Below, piece by piece: positions 24,809 to 33,289 of a DNA stretch of 37,426 nucleotides. The stretch is from an uncultured Blautia sp. (lineage in GTDB: Bacteria; Bacillota; Clostridia; Lachnospirales; Lachnospiraceae). Below the pieces are notes generated by a model that was not told the DNA's origin, searched no databases, and saw only the letters and a list, made by a program, of their open reading frames with translations. The stretch is from NCBI GenBank assembly GCA_946557785.1, contig CAMNTH010000027.1, positions 1-37,426 of the forward strand, read 5' to 3'. Positions within the stretch are counted from its first letter, which is position 1. The number at the start of each line of letters is the position of its first letter. A program made the position numbers and the translations under genes.

Positions 24809-27199
24809 CTATCCCATCACAGCTTTCACCTTATGTGTGCTTCCGGATTCCAAAACCGGAATTCTGCGGGTTTCCTTTCCGTCCAGATACAGTTGCTTTA
24901 TCCCTTTGGAAACATGGTTTGGATTTTCTACTTCAATATCATAAATGGCTCCCCGGAAACGGCGGATTACCCGGAACCCATCCCATTCCTTCGGTATGCA
25001 GGGATCAATTTCCAGCCATGCAAGCTCCGGCCTGATGCCAAGAATGTAATGTGTCGCCGCATAATAGGCCCATCCTCCTGTACCGGTCATAAAAGGATGC
25101 CGCGCCCTTCCAAAGGCTTTATGATCTTTTCCCATAATAAACTGACAATAGGAATAGGGCTCGGATTCCCTGATTTCTATTTTGTCATTCTGATAATAAG
25201 GACAAAGAGCATCGTAAAGTTCCATTGCCCGATCCCCCCGCCCCAGGCAGCATTCCGCAGCCCATGCCCATGGATTTGGGTGGCTGAAAATCGAAGCATT
25301 TTCCTTAAGTCCCGGATATACTCTTGTTACAAATCCAATTTCATCATCCGGCACCGTATAGGCAGGGCCATTGAGCATAATTCCATAGGGTGTGAAAAGA
25401 TATTTATAAATACTGTCCATTGCCCGAAGCCCTTTTTCCCTTGGGGCAGCTTTGGAAAGAACCGCCCATGCGTTGGATTCCAGATGGATCTTTCCTTCTG
25501 CATCCGCCATGGTTCCGATCTTTCTTCCGCTGGCTGTAATTCCCCGAATATACCATTCCTCATCCCAAAGGACCTCGTCGCATGCCTTTTTTACCTTCTC
25601 TGCCATGGAGGTGTATTTTTCTACATCCTCTGTTTTTTCAAGATATCTGGCAAGCGCCAGGAAGTTCCCCAATGCCCAGTAATGAAGGAATGAAACCAAG
25701 GCACTTTCTCCTCCGCCCAGGTTCAGGCAATCATTCCAGTCTGCCCGAAGTCCCTTGCATATGCCATCTGCTCCTACTTCCCTGGCAGAAAAGTCCAGGA
25801 TCCTTTTCATGTGCTCATAGACCGTGCCTTCGCCCTCATCCGCATAGCCGAAAACTTCATCCAAAAAACCGAAATCCCCCGTTTCTCTTATGTACTCCGC
25901 AATGGCGCTTACAAGCCACAAAGCATCATCTGAGCAGGCATCCTTAAGCCCGTGGACCATTTCCTGACGGCTTGGCGTTGGAACTACCGTAGGGGATTTA
26001 AATGGCTTTGCTTCATGATCCGGATCAAACCATTCCGGCTGGAAAAGATGCAGTCCATATCCTTTGGACACCAGTCCCCGAAGAAGCTCCACCATCCTCT
26101 GGCGGCATTTCTTGGGATTAGAATGGATCACGGTCATGGAATCCTGAGAGGTATCCCGGTACCCAAGACCGGTTCTTCCTCCCACCTCAATAAAGGACGC
26201 AAACCTGGAGAATATGATATTAATTTCTGCCTGGTACAAATTCCACACATTCAGCATTTGATTCATACCTTCGCTTGGGGTAAAAACCTGCTGAGCCAAA
26301 AGCTTCTCTTCCCAAAAATCTGCAAGCTGGCTGTAAACCTCATCCACCATTTCTCCATTTCCATATTTGGAGCGGATCTTCTTTCCATTTTCCCGTGTGC
26401 CTTCCCCCAAAAGGAAGATCAAACGAACCTCTTCTCCTGGTTCAAGAACAAGACGCTTATGCAGCACACCGCAATGGTTGTTTCCAAGCTCAGAGCTGTT
26501 GCTGCACTGTCCCCGCTCCACAGCAGCCGGATTTGTTTCCGTACGATAGTTTCCGATAAATGCATCCCGCAGGCAGTCATAACCATCCGGCTGAAAGTCC
26601 GAGGTAAAAAACTGATATCCGAATTCTTCATAAAAAAGATCATGCTCAATAACCCCGTCGTCATAGGAAGAGCCTGCTGCATACATGCTCATCTGAAAAT
26701 TCTGCTGATCCATTTCAATATGATGAAATGAAAATTCCAGATAAGAGAATACGCTTAAGCTGCGCATCCTTGTATCCATGTTCTTCAAACGCACATCCCA
26801 GATTTCCACAGGATCTTCCATGGCTATGGACATCTTCTGGGAAGCCCTGATATGGTCGTACTCACACTGGTACACGCTATAGGACAGTCCATGACGGCAG
26901 GAATACGAAGCCTGATCCAAAGGCTTTCCAACCGGCTGCCAGGAAATGCTCCAGTAATCTTTCTTCTCATCATCCCTTAAATACACATAATGCCCCGGAC
27001 GATCCATGGGAACACCATTTGGCCGGAATCTGGTAATCCGGTGATACTGGGGTGATTTATAAAAAATGTAGCCCCCGGCCGTATGATTCAGCACAGCACA
27101 CATATCCTTTACCCCCAGATAATTGGTCCAGGATGCGGGCAGGTCTACCCTGTCTATTACATATTCTCTTTTATCCTGATCAAAATGTCCGTATTGCAT
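24809..27199 (-). CDS. GH94 glycoside phosphorylase, N,N'-diacetylchitobiose phosphorylase-like
   Basis: This 796-residue intracellular enzyme cleaves a beta-linked disaccharide with phosphate. The ATG at 27199 is chosen because AGGAGG lies six bases before it. The N-terminal beta-sandwich begins MQYGHFDQDKREYVI. The (alpha/alpha)6 barrel holds the catalytic Asp490 in GLRADWNDCLNLGGGES, and a later block is KENASIFSHPNPW. Uninterrupted LNLGGGES and FSHPNPW, as I remember the families, match chitobiose phosphorylase (about 801 residues), while cellobiose phosphorylase has an insertion after LNL and CHNNPW. So the likely products are GlcNAc-1-phosphate and GlcNAc. No signal peptide is present. 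The enzyme heads the mutase-kinase-transporter operon. Confidence 0.87.
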   Translation of the reverse strand: MQYGHFDQDKREYVIDRVDLPASWTNYLGVKDMCAVLNHTAGGYIFYKSPQYHRITRFRPNGVPMDRPGHYVYLRDDEKKDYWSISWQPVGKPLDQASYSCRHGLSYSVYQCEYDHIRASQKMSIAMEDPVEIWDVRLKNMDTRMRSLSVFSYLEFSFHHIEMDQQNFQMSMYAAGSSYDDGVIEHDLFYEEFGYQFFTSDFQPDGYDCLRDAFIGNYRTETNPAAVERGQCSNSSELGNNHCGVLHKRLVLEPGEEVRLIFLLGEGTRENGKKIRSKYGNGEMVDEVYSQLADFWEEKLLAQQVFTPSEGMNQMLNVWNLYQAEINIIFSRFASFIEVGGRTGLGYRDTSQDSMTVIHSNPKKCRQRMVELLRGLVSKGYGLHLFQPEWFDPDHEAKPFKSPTVVPTPSRQEMVHGLKDACSDDALWLVSAIAEYIRETGDFGFLDEVFGYADEGEGTVYEHMKRILDFSAREVGADGICKGLRADWNDCLNLGGGESALVSFLHYWALGNFLALARYLEKTEDVEKYTSMAEKVKKACDEVLWDEEWYIRGITASGRKIGTMADAEGKIHLESNAWAVLSKAAPREKGLRAMDSIYKYLFTPYGIMLNGPAYTVPDDEIGFVTRVYPGLKENASIFSHPNPWAWAAECCLGRGDRAMELYDALCPYYQNDKIEIRESEPYSYCQFIMGKDHKAFGRARHPFMTGTGGWAYYAATHYILGIRPELAWLEIDPCIPKEWDGFRVIRRFRGAIYDIEVENPNHVSKGIKQLYLDGKETRRIPVLESGSTHKVKAVMG

Positions 27200-27231
27200 A
27201 AAAAACCTCCTATCCGCCATTTTATAGCTTT

Positions 27232-27237
27232 ATTATA
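27232..27237 (-). promoter_or_regulatory. -10 element of the GH94 operon
   Basis: A perfect TATAAT on the minus strand, about 33 bp before the GH94 ATG. The -35 region (TTCCTA at 17 bp) is poor, which fits a promoter that needs activation by the response regulator. No terminator is seen after smpB, so some readthrough is possible. Confidence 0.5.
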
Positions 27238-27302
27238 GGAGATTTTTTATATGTTAGGAATGCTTTCTTATGGGAAAAATTGTCTTGTTTTGTTCATGTG
27301 AA

Positions 27303-27773
27303 TTAATAAAGATTTTTCACCTTAAAATCTCGTTCAGCCTCTCTGCGCTGGTCCTTTTTGGCAATATCCTGGCGCTTGTCATAAAGCTTCTTGCCCCTTG
27401 CAACGCCAATTTCCACCTTTACCAGGCTGTCCTTAAAGTAAACCTTTAAAGGAACCAGGGTCAGCCCCTTTTCTTTCAGCTTACCTTCCATTTTGTTGAT
27501 CTCATATCTGTGCAGAAGCAGCTTACGAACACGGAGAGGGTCTTTATTAAAAATATTCCCCTTTTCATAGGGGCTGATATGCATACCGTAAATATACACT
27601 TCCCCTCTCTCAATACGCACAAAGGACTCCTTAATACTGCACTTGCCCATGCGCAGGGACTTTACCTCTGTCCCTGCCAGGGCGATCCCTGTCTCAAATG
27701 TATCTTCAATAAAATAATCGTGAAATGCTTTTTTATTATTGGCAATCAGTTTGATTCCTGTCTTTTTAGTCAT
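27303..27773 (-). CDS. smpB: SsrA-binding protein SmpB
   Basis: This 156-residue protein brings tmRNA to stalled ribosomes. The N-terminal [22 protein letters not shown] and EVKSLRMGK blocks and the lysine-rich C-terminal tail [20 protein letters not shown] are all typical. The start at 27773 overlaps the rnr stop by eight bases (ATGACTAA), with GGAGGG just upstream inside rnr, so it is translationally coupled to rnr. The partner tmRNA gene is not in this window. Confidence 0.95.
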   Translation of the reverse strand: MTKKTGIKLIANNKKAFHDYFIEDTFETGIALAGTEVKSLRMGKCSIKESFVRIERGEVYIYGMHISPYEKGNIFNKDPLRVRKLLLHRYEINKMEGKLKEKGLTLVPLKVYFKDSLVKVEIGVARGKKLYDKRQDIAKKDQRREAERDFKVKNLY

Positions 27774-29994
27774 AGAACCCTCCCTCTGCAATGACGAAAT
27801 CAATAGTTTTCATCATAGGATCCGCATCCTCCACACGAACCCTGATCTTCTGTCCAAGACGGTAGACTTTTCCAGTCATATCCCCCCGAAGTTCATAAGC
27901 ATCCTGGTCAAAGGTATAATAGTCATCCCGCAAGGTATTTACATGCACCAGCCCCTCCACTGTATTAGGCAGCTCCACATAAAATCCCCAGCCTGTCACT
28001 CCGGAAATAATCCCTTCAAATTCTTCGCCCAAATGATAGGACATATACTCTGCTTTTTTTAGTTTATCGGACTCCCGTTCCGCATCATCAGCCCTTCGCT
28101 CACACACACTGGACTGTCTGGCCACTTCATCCAGAATTTCACGGTAATGCTCTGTCTTCCCTTCCCTTACTAACCTTCCCCGGAGATTGTCCCGTATGAT
28201 CCTGTGAATCTGCAGATCCGGATATCGCCTGATAGGGGAGGTAAAATGGCAGTAATATTTTGCGGCAAGCCCGAAATGCCCGCTGCACTCCGTGGTATAT
28301 CTTGCCTGCTTCATTGTCCGCAGTGCCAGACGGCTGATCAGCGGCTCATTTGGCATCCCTTCAATGCTCTCCAGGATTGCCTGAATTTCCTTGGGAGTGA
28401 TTTCTTCCTTTGCCTTTTGAATGGAGATTCCCTGATTATGAATCAATGTCAGAAGGCTTTCCACTTTTTCCGGATCCGGATTCTCATGAGTTCTGTAAAC
28501 AAAGGGATATTCTCCCCTGCAGTATTCCTTCGCAACCGTTTCGTTTGCAAGAAGCATAAAGTCCTCAATGATCCTGGTAGCTACATTTGCCTCATAAGGC
28601 TTCACATCCACTGCACGGCCTGCTTCATTTAAAATAATCTTGCTCTCCGGGAAGTCAAAATCAATAGACCCTCTATTATGCCTGCTGCTGCGAAGCAGAG
28701 AAGATAATTCCTTCATTAGGAAAAACATAGGAACTAATTCTGCATACCGCCCTTTTGCTTCCGGGTCGCTGTCCTCCAGAATATTCTTTACATCCGTATA
28801 GCTCATCCGCTCATCCACACAGATAACAGTCTCTGCAATCTTGTGTCCGATCACCTGCCCCTGTTCGTCAATATCCATCATGCAGCTTAAGGTAAGACGG
28901 TCCACGCCTTTATTAAGGGAACAGATTCCATTGGAAAGCCGCTCTGGCAGCATTGGGATCACCCGGTCTGCCAGATACACGCTGGTTCCCCGCTTTAAAG
29001 CCTCCCTGTCAAGGGCACTGCCTCCCTGTACATAATTGCTCACGTCCGCAATATGGACTCCCAAATGGTAAATTCCATTTTCTTTAGAAAGGGAAACTGC
29101 ATCGTCCAGATCCTTGGCATCCTCCCCGTCAATGGTCACCATGGGAATGTCCCTCAGATCTATGCGTCCGTCAAAATCCGCTTCCAGGACATGATCCGGA
29201 ACACGCATGGCCTGGTTCAGCACACGCTCCGGAAATTCCGATGGAATTCCAAAGCTTTTTACAATCGCCAGAATATCGGTCCCAGGTGCACGGCAGTTTC
29301 CTAAATTCTCCAAAACCTTCCCCTCCGGGCTTTTATTCTTAGAACCGTAATCTGTAATAGATACGATTACTTTATCCCCATTCTTTACTCCCTTGGAGTC
29401 TTTTTTAGGAATAAAGACGTCTTTGGAAAATTTCGGATTATCTGAGACTACAAAACCATAGTCACGGTTCGCCTGATATGTGCCCACCACCTGGGTCATT
29501 CCTCTTTCCAAAATTCCTGTGACAACGCCTTCCCTGCGCTTTCCCTCTTTTTGTTCTTCTTTCAGCAATACCTTCACACGGTCATGATGCACAGCCGTTC
29601 CGGTATCCTCTTCCGGAATAAAGATATCTTCCTTTTCCCCTTCTATTTCCACAAAACCAAAGCCCTTGGGATGCCCGATAAAAATTCCTTCTTTAACAGC
29701 ACCTGATTTCTCTGATCCGGCATCTTTTTCGTGTGCTGCTTTCTTCCCGGGGCGCTGATGCCGGCCTTGTCTGTCTCTCTTTCCTGAAGTTAATTTATAT
29801 CGTCCTTTGGAGTCCATCTCCGCCTTTCCTTCCTGCAGAAGTGACTCCAGAATGTCATACAGATCCTCTTTTTCTGATTTTCCCAAATTCAAAAGGGAGG
29901 CAATCTCTCTTAACCTCATTGGCTTATATAAGGGATCTCCCAAAAGCTCCTGAATAAATTTCTTTCTTTTTTCAAATACTTGTCTTTTTTTCAA
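27766..29994 (-). CDS. rnr: Ribonuclease R
   Basis: This 742-residue 3'-5' exoribonuclease degrades structured RNA. In order it has an N-terminal winged helix (about 1-70), a basic linker with a Lys/Gly/Arg-rich stretch (about 70-110), cold-shock/OB domains (about 110-235), the RNB catalytic domain (about 255-585) with the metal-binding [12 protein letters not shown] motif, and a C-terminal S1 domain (about 645-730). It ends soon after S1 without a long basic tail. The start is TTG at 29994, with AAGGAG five bases upstream. It works with SmpB-tmRNA quality control and is coupled to smpB. Confidence 0.94.
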   Translation of the reverse strand: MKKRQVFEKRKKFIQELLGDPLYKPMRLREIASLLNLGKSEKEDLYDILESLLQEGKAEMDSKGRYKLTSGKRDRQGRHQRPGKKAAHEKDAGSEKSGAVKEGIFIGHPKGFGFVEIEGEKEDIFIPEEDTGTAVHHDRVKVLLKEEQKEGKRREGVVTGILERGMTQVVGTYQANRDYGFVVSDNPKFSKDVFIPKKDSKGVKNGDKVIVSITDYGSKNKSPEGKVLENLGNCRAPGTDILAIVKSFGIPSEFPERVLNQAMRVPDHVLEADFDGRIDLRDIPMVTIDGEDAKDLDDAVSLSKENGIYHLGVHIADVSNYVQGGSALDREALKRGTSVYLADRVIPMLPERLSNGICSLNKGVDRLTLSCMMDIDEQGQVIGHKIAETVICVDERMSYTDVKNILEDSDPEAKGRYAELVPMFFLMKELSSLLRSSRHNRGSIDFDFPESKIILNEAGRAVDVKPYEANVATRIIEDFMLLANETVAKEYCRGEYPFVYRTHENPDPEKVESLLTLIHNQGISIQKAKEEITPKEIQAILESIEGMPNEPLISRLALRTMKQARYTTECSGHFGLAAKYYCHFTSPIRRYPDLQIHRIIRDNLRGRLVREGKTEHYREILDEVARQSSVCERRADDAERESDKLKKAEYMSYHLGEEFEGIISGVTGWGFYVELPNTVEGLVHVNTLRDDYYTFDQDAYELRGDMTGKVYRLGQKIRVRVEDADPMMKTIDFVIAEGGFYD

Positions 29995-30011
29995 TTTTTC
30001 TCCTTATTGAT

Positions 30012-30046
30012 ACAAAAAACACTCTTGTGAACATACAAGAGTGTTT
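30012..30046 (-). terminator. Terminator between secG and rnr
   Basis: AAACACTCTTGT (30017-30028) pairs perfectly with ACAAGAGTGTTT (30035-30046) around a 6-base loop. On the minus strand it is followed by TTTTTT. Only about 20 bp remain before the rnr start, so rnr is either fed by readthrough or has a promoter overlapping this hairpin; none is obvious. Confidence 0.88.
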
Positions 30047-30066
30047 CCCTTACCTTAGAAATTTTC

Positions 30067-30303
30067 TTAGAAGTTTAAGTTCAAAACTGCTGCCAGAACA
30101 AAGAACAAAACTCCCATTAAAGTTGTAGCTTTTACCAAGCCGCCCTCCATTGAACGTCCCTTGTTCTTGCCCCAATAAGAATCAGCTGCACCGGAAATAG
30201 CTCCAAGTCCCTGGTGCTTGCCCTCCTGCATCAGAACAGCAACGGTAAGAGCGATACAATCTATTGCGAAAATAACTGTTAAGATGATTCTCAAAATTCC
30301 CAC
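30067..30303 (-). CDS. secG: Preprotein translocase subunit SecG
   Basis: This 78-residue protein has two transmembrane segments: residues about 3-23 (ILRIILTVIFAIDCIALTVAVL) and about 55-76. The conserved central loop MQEGKHQGLGAISGA lies between them. It is the third core subunit of SecYEG. A GGAGGTGTAA-type ribosome site precedes the ATG, and its own promoter lies at 30335-30363. Linkage to rnr and smpB is the normal Gram-positive arrangement. Confidence 0.93.
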   Translation of the reverse strand: MGILRIILTVIFAIDCIALTVAVLMQEGKHQGLGAISGAADSYWGKNKGRSMEGGLVKATTLMGVLFFVLAAVLNLNF

Positions 30304-30334
30304 TGATGTTACACCTCCTAATCAACTAGGAAAT

Positions 30335-30363
30335 ATTGTATCATAGCAGAACCTGGATTTCAA
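30335..30363 (-). promoter_or_regulatory. Promoter of secG
   Basis: On the minus strand TTGAAA (30358-30363), 17 bp, TACAAT (30335-30340). It lies between eno and secG and makes secG independent of eno. Confidence 0.7.
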
Positions 30364-30397
30364 CTGTTTTTCACGATTTCTGCGGGGTTTTTCATCT

Positions 30398-31747
30398 TTA
30401 TGCCTCATCCCTGGGCTTCTGTCCGGATTTTTCAAATGGATTCTGAAAAACCGACAGCTCTCCAAGCCCTTCATGAATACGCAAAAGCTGATTATATTTT
30501 GCATTTCTGTCGGAACGGCAGGGTGCGCCTGTTTTTATCTGCCCAGCACCTGTTGCAACGGCCAGATCTGCAATAAAAGAATCTTCCGTTTCTCCGGACC
30601 GGTGAGAGATCACAGCCCTGTATCCTGCACGATGAGCCATTTCAACAGCATCCAGCGCTTCGCTTAAGGTACCAATTTGATTCACCTTCACCAGAATAGC
30701 ATTTCCTACCCCGAGAGTAATGCCGCAGCGCAGGCGCTTAATATTGGTCACAAAAAGGTCATCTCCAACAAGCTGGATCTTTTGCCCAAGACGTTCTGTA
30801 AGAAGCTTCCAGCCATCCCAGTCATCTTCCTGAAGTCCGTCCTCAAGAGACACGATTGGGAACTCCTCCAGAAGTTCTTCATAATACGACACCATTTCAC
30901 TTGCATCCCGAAGTACTTCTTCTCCCTTCATTTCACTTTCACCAGGGAAATAGTAGGCATTCCTTTCTTCATCATAAAGTTCACTTGCAGCAGCATCAAT
31001 AGCAATCCCAATGTCTTTACCCGGCTCATAACCAGCCCGTTCCACAGCTTCCATGATCAGTCTGAGAACATCCCTGGATTCTGCCAGGTCCGGTGCAAAG
31101 CCGCCTTCATCTCCCACAGCAGTGGAAAGCTTTTTTTCCTTTAGAATAATCTTCAGGAACTGATATATTTCCACACACATACGGATTCCTTCCGAAAAGC
31201 AGGAGGCACCCATGGGCATGATCATAAATTCCTGGAGATCCACCGTATTGTCCGCATGACGGCCCCCATTTAAAATGTTCATCATAGGAACCGGCATTCT
31301 GCAGGTATGACAGCCTCCCAGATACTGGTAAAGAGGAACTCGAAGAGCCATGGCCGCTGCCCTGGCAACTGCCATGGAAACACCCAATGTGGCATTTGCC
31401 CCAATGCTGCTCTTATTTTCCGTACCATCAGCCTCTATGATCAGGGAGTCCACATACATCTGATTCAATGCATTTTCCCCGAGGATTGCTTCTGCAAGCT
31501 TTGTATTCACATTATTTACTGCCTTTTCCACACTTAATCCTACATAATTCCCTTTATCTCCATCCCTCAGCTCCACAGCTTCAAATTTACCTGTAGACGC
31601 TCCGGAAGGCACAATTGCTCTTGCTGTATATCCATTGATTCCAATTACGCCCTCTCCAACAGTTACTTCTACTTCTACTGTAGGATTGCCCCTGGAATCC
31701 AGTACTTGTCTTGCGTGCACTTTTCTTATGGGCAGATAACGCAACAT
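30398..31747 (-). CDS. eno: Enolase
   Basis: This 449-residue enzyme converts 2-phosphoglycerate to phosphoenolpyruvate. It has the [14 protein letters not shown] start block, the [17 protein letters not shown] loop, and the [15 protein letters not shown] and [16 protein letters not shown] active-site blocks. GGAGGT precedes the ATG. It is somewhat longer than typical (about 430), with about 15 extra residues after the last conserved helix, ending basic (SGQKPRDEA). It is transcribed divergently from the structured region at 31832-32319 and has no clear promoter hexamers in the very AT-rich 31748-31830. Confidence 0.95.
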   Translation of the reverse strand: MLRYLPIRKVHARQVLDSRGNPTVEVEVTVGEGVIGINGYTARAIVPSGASTGKFEAVELRDGDKGNYVGLSVEKAVNNVNTKLAEAILGENALNQMYVDSLIIEADGTENKSSIGANATLGVSMAVARAAAMALRVPLYQYLGGCHTCRMPVPMMNILNGGRHADNTVDLQEFMIMPMGASCFSEGIRMCVEIYQFLKIILKEKKLSTAVGDEGGFAPDLAESRDVLRLIMEAVERAGYEPGKDIGIAIDAAASELYDEERNAYYFPGESEMKGEEVLRDASEMVSYYEELLEEFPIVSLEDGLQEDDWDGWKLLTERLGQKIQLVGDDLFVTNIKRLRCGITLGVGNAILVKVNQIGTLSEALDAVEMAHRAGYRAVISHRSGETEDSFIADLAVATGAGQIKTGAPCRSDRNAKYNQLLRIHEGLGELSVFQNPFEKSGQKPRDEA

Positions 31748-31831
31748 AATTTTACCTCCTAAAACTTTATGAACATATCATTTCCCAAAGAAAAGCTTTC
31801 TATTCTTTTTGTATATTTTATAATTTTCAGT

Positions 31832-31925
31832 TTATTTGTTATTTTTATTTTATTTATTTGTTATATATATTTTTTTATTTGTAATTTTCTATTTTACTAT
31901 TGACATTTCTTTAGTTATCTGTTAT
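31832..31925 (+). repeat. Four phased copies of TTATYTGTWAT upstream of the small-RNA promoter
   Basis: Copies start at 31832, 31854, 31875 and 31915: two exact TTATTTGTTAT, one TTATTTGTAAT and one TTATCTGTTAT. The steps are 22, 21 and 40 bp, close to two, two and four helical turns, so all copies face the same side of the DNA. The last copy overlaps the -10 region at 31923. This is either an operator array for an unknown regulator or intrinsically curved T-tract DNA. It lies between divergent eno and the repeat RNA. Confidence 0.55.
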
Positions 31926-31928
31926 ATT
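31900..31928 (+). promoter_or_regulatory. Strong promoter of the repeat RNA
   Basis: TTGACA (31900-31905) is perfect consensus, the spacer is 17 bp, and TATATT (31923-31928) is a good -10. A very T/A-rich upstream region could act as an UP element. Transcription would start near 31935 and run to the terminator at 32276-32319. Confidence 0.75.
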
Positions 31929-31968
31929 ATACCCATAAAACAAAAGGAAAACAAAAATAAAGAAAAGG

Positions 31969-32270
31969 AGCGTGGAACCACCGAAAACCTAATTAAATTT
32001 TTATAATCTAAGAAAGGGAGGTACAGACCGCCAGAAGCATAAAGATTTTACAATAACATTATAATAGGAGGTACAGACCACCAAGAACGTAAATTACTTA
32101 ATTCCAAATGTTTTATGCACGCACACAATATAAACAAGGAAGGTACGTTCCAATGAGAACTTAATTTTTCATCCAAAATCAAAACTGAATAAGGAAGGTA
32201 AGGACCAATGAAATCTTAAGTAATTACTCATAATTTAACGAAAGGAAGGTAAAATCCATTGGATACTGAG
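31969..32270 (+). repeat. Six imperfect 24-nt repeats
   Basis: Blocks begin at 31969, 32019, 32069, 32141, 32196 and 32247, giving steps of 50, 50, 72, 55 and 51. They align without gaps. The core of units 2 and 3 is AGGTACAGACC followed by RCC; units 4-6 carry AGGTA, a variable triplet, then CCAATG or CCATTG. Five of the six end in TAA. Four or more purines precede every block (AAGG, AAGGG or TAGG type). Units 1-3 and 4-6 form two subgroups. Confidence 0.75.
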
Positions 32271-32275
32271 CAATA

Positions 32276-32319
32276 ATAAGAGCCATCAGAAAAATAAATC
32301 TGCTGGCTCTTATCTTTTT
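32276..32319 (+). terminator. Terminator of the repeat RNA
   Basis: ATAAGAGCCA (32276-32285) pairs perfectly with TGGCTCTTAT (32304-32313). After one mismatch CAGA pairs with TCTG, closing an 8-base loop. Five Ts follow at 32315-32319. It separates the repeat RNA from pdaA. Confidence 0.88.
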
Positions 32320-32330
32320 GTTTCTTGTTC

Positions 32331-32357
32331 ATATTTCTCCGGATATCTACATATAAT
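32331..32357 (+). promoter_or_regulatory. Sigma-E-type sporulation promoter of pdaA
   Basis: ATATT (32331-32335, in context TTCATATT) and CATATAAT (32350-32357) are separated by exactly 14 bp, close to the mother-cell sigma-E consensus (ATATT, 14 bp, CATACAAT). A sigma-A -35 is lacking at the right distance. Spore-cortex deacetylase genes under sigma-E control are known in clostridia. Confidence 0.55.
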
Positions 32358-32379
32358 AAATCGAAAACCATATCCGGAG
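32338..32379 (+). promoter_or_regulatory. Inverted repeat holding the pdaA ribosome binding site
   Basis: CTCCGGATAT (32338-32347) and ATATCCGGAG (32370-32379) are perfect 10-bp arms. The second arm contains the GGAG that precedes the pdaA ATG. If transcription starts upstream of the first arm, the mRNA hairpin would hide the ribosome site; if it starts at the sigma-E promoter (about 32364), the first arm is absent and translation is free. Confidence 0.55.
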
Positions 32380-32384
32380 CTTTT

Positions 32385-33224
32385 ATGAAATATAATCCCA
32401 AATACATATCTCTTTTGAAGCTCTCTGCCATTCTTCTTGGCTCTTTCGTCCTCGGCTCAGCCACTGGAAAACTAACCTCGTATTTAACCCAGGAACAACA
32501 GGCCATACAGACTTCTGCAGAATCTGCAAGCTGGGGTTTAAGCTTTCAGGAAGAAGGCAAGCGCCCTGTGGGAAATGCCTCCATTGAAGAATTAGCACAA
32601 TACAATGCACACTATGTAAAAGACACGGAGGAAAAGGTTATCTATCTTACCTTTGACTGCGGTTATGAAAACGGAAATATGCCTGCCATCCTAGATGCTT
32701 TAAAAAAGCACAGCGCCCCTGCCACCTTTTTCGTAGTGGGAAATTTTATCTCTGACCAGCCGGAGCTGATAAAGCGCATGTGTGCAGAGGGCCACACCGT
32801 AGGCAATCATACCTTCACCCATCCCGACATGTCCAAAATCGCCACAAAAGAAGCCTTTTCCAAAGAATTACAGCAGGTAGAAGACGCATATGAGAAAATC
32901 ACCGGCACCCCCATGACCAAATTTTACCGCCCTCCTCAGGGCATCTACAGCCTGACCAACCTGAACATGGCCCGGGAAATGGGCTACCATACCTTTTTCT
33001 GGAGTCTGGCTTATGTAGACTGGTATCAGGATAAACAGCCAAGCCACGAAGAAGCCTTTGAAAAGCTCCTTGGCCGCATCCACCCCGGCGCCATCGTCCT
33101 TCTCCACAGCACCTCCAAAACCAATGCAGAGGTTCTTGACGAGCTGCTTGGTAAATGGGAAGAAATGGGATACCGGTTTGATACGCTTACAAATCTGGCT
33201 ATGAAAAACCCAAAATCTAAATAA
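32385..33224 (+). CDS. pdaA: Polysaccharide deacetylase, PdaA-like (muramic-delta-lactam formation)
   Basis: This 279-residue protein is a NodB-type deacetylase of the PdaA group, which removes acetyl from N-acetylmuramic acid during spore cortex synthesis. The ATG at 32385 follows GGAGC. Residues about 8-29 are an uncleaved signal/anchor. NodB motifs are TFDCGYENG (Asp91), NHTFTHPDM with metal ligands His142 and His146, YRPPQG, FWSLAYVDW and HPGAIVLLHSTSKTNAE. The last two resemble PdaA rather than other deacetylases. In motif 1 a Cys replaces the second Asp, a known PdaA-type change (Asn in Bacillus). It is monocistronic, with a sigma-E-type promoter and a terminator behind. Confidence 0.88.
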   Translation: MKYNPKYISLLKLSAILLGSFVLGSATGKLTSYLTQEQQAIQTSAESASWGLSFQEEGKRPVGNASIEELAQYNAHYVKDTEEKVIYLTFDCGYENGNMPAILDALKKHSAPATFFVVGNFISDQPELIKRMCAEGHTVGNHTFTHPDMSKIATKEAFSKELQQVEDAYEKITGTPMTKFYRPPQGIYSLTNLNMAREMGYHTFFWSLAYVDWYQDKQPSHEEAFEKLLGRIHPGAIVLLHSTSKTNAEVLDELLGKWEEMGYRFDTLTNLAMKNPKSK

Positions 33225-33233
33225 TGATCCGGC

Positions 33234-33280
33234 AAAAAAGCAGGCAATCACTCCTTTTGAATGAAGCAGCCTGCTTTTTT
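33234..33280. terminator. Bidirectional terminator between pdaA and the teichoic genes
   Basis: AAAAAAGCAGGC (33234-33245) pairs perfectly with GCCTGCTTTTTT (33269-33280) around a 23-base loop. It lies between the two convergent genes, so it can serve both. Confidence 0.88.
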
Positions 33281-33289
33281 ACCTTTGCA

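Larger units (their letters stand above)
31935..32319 (+). ncRNA. Candidate small RNA with six repeat units (unrecognised family)
   Basis: This segment of about 385 nt lies between a strong promoter and a strong terminator and contains no open frame of convincing length. It consists of A/T-rich spacers and six 24-nt blocks with SD-like GGAGG or GGAAGG. In each block a GG can pair with a conserved CC a few bases later; units 2 and 3 give GGU-acag-ACC with an added GG/CC. I do not recognise the family. Possible roles are a sponge for a GGA-binding protein such as CsrA, a ribosome or anti-SD decoy, or a leader of tiny peptides. Existence as an RNA is inferred from promoter, repeats and terminator only. 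Confidence 0.6.

Noticed and set aside
31822..31836. CodY box upstream of eno
   Set aside because: AATTTTCAG matches half of the CodY consensus, but the second half is poor in very AT-rich DNA.
31961..32270. CRISPR array
   Set aside because: The repeats are only partly identical, spacing varies (50, 50, 72, 55, 51), spacers are A/T-rich and not spacer-like, and no cas genes are nearby.
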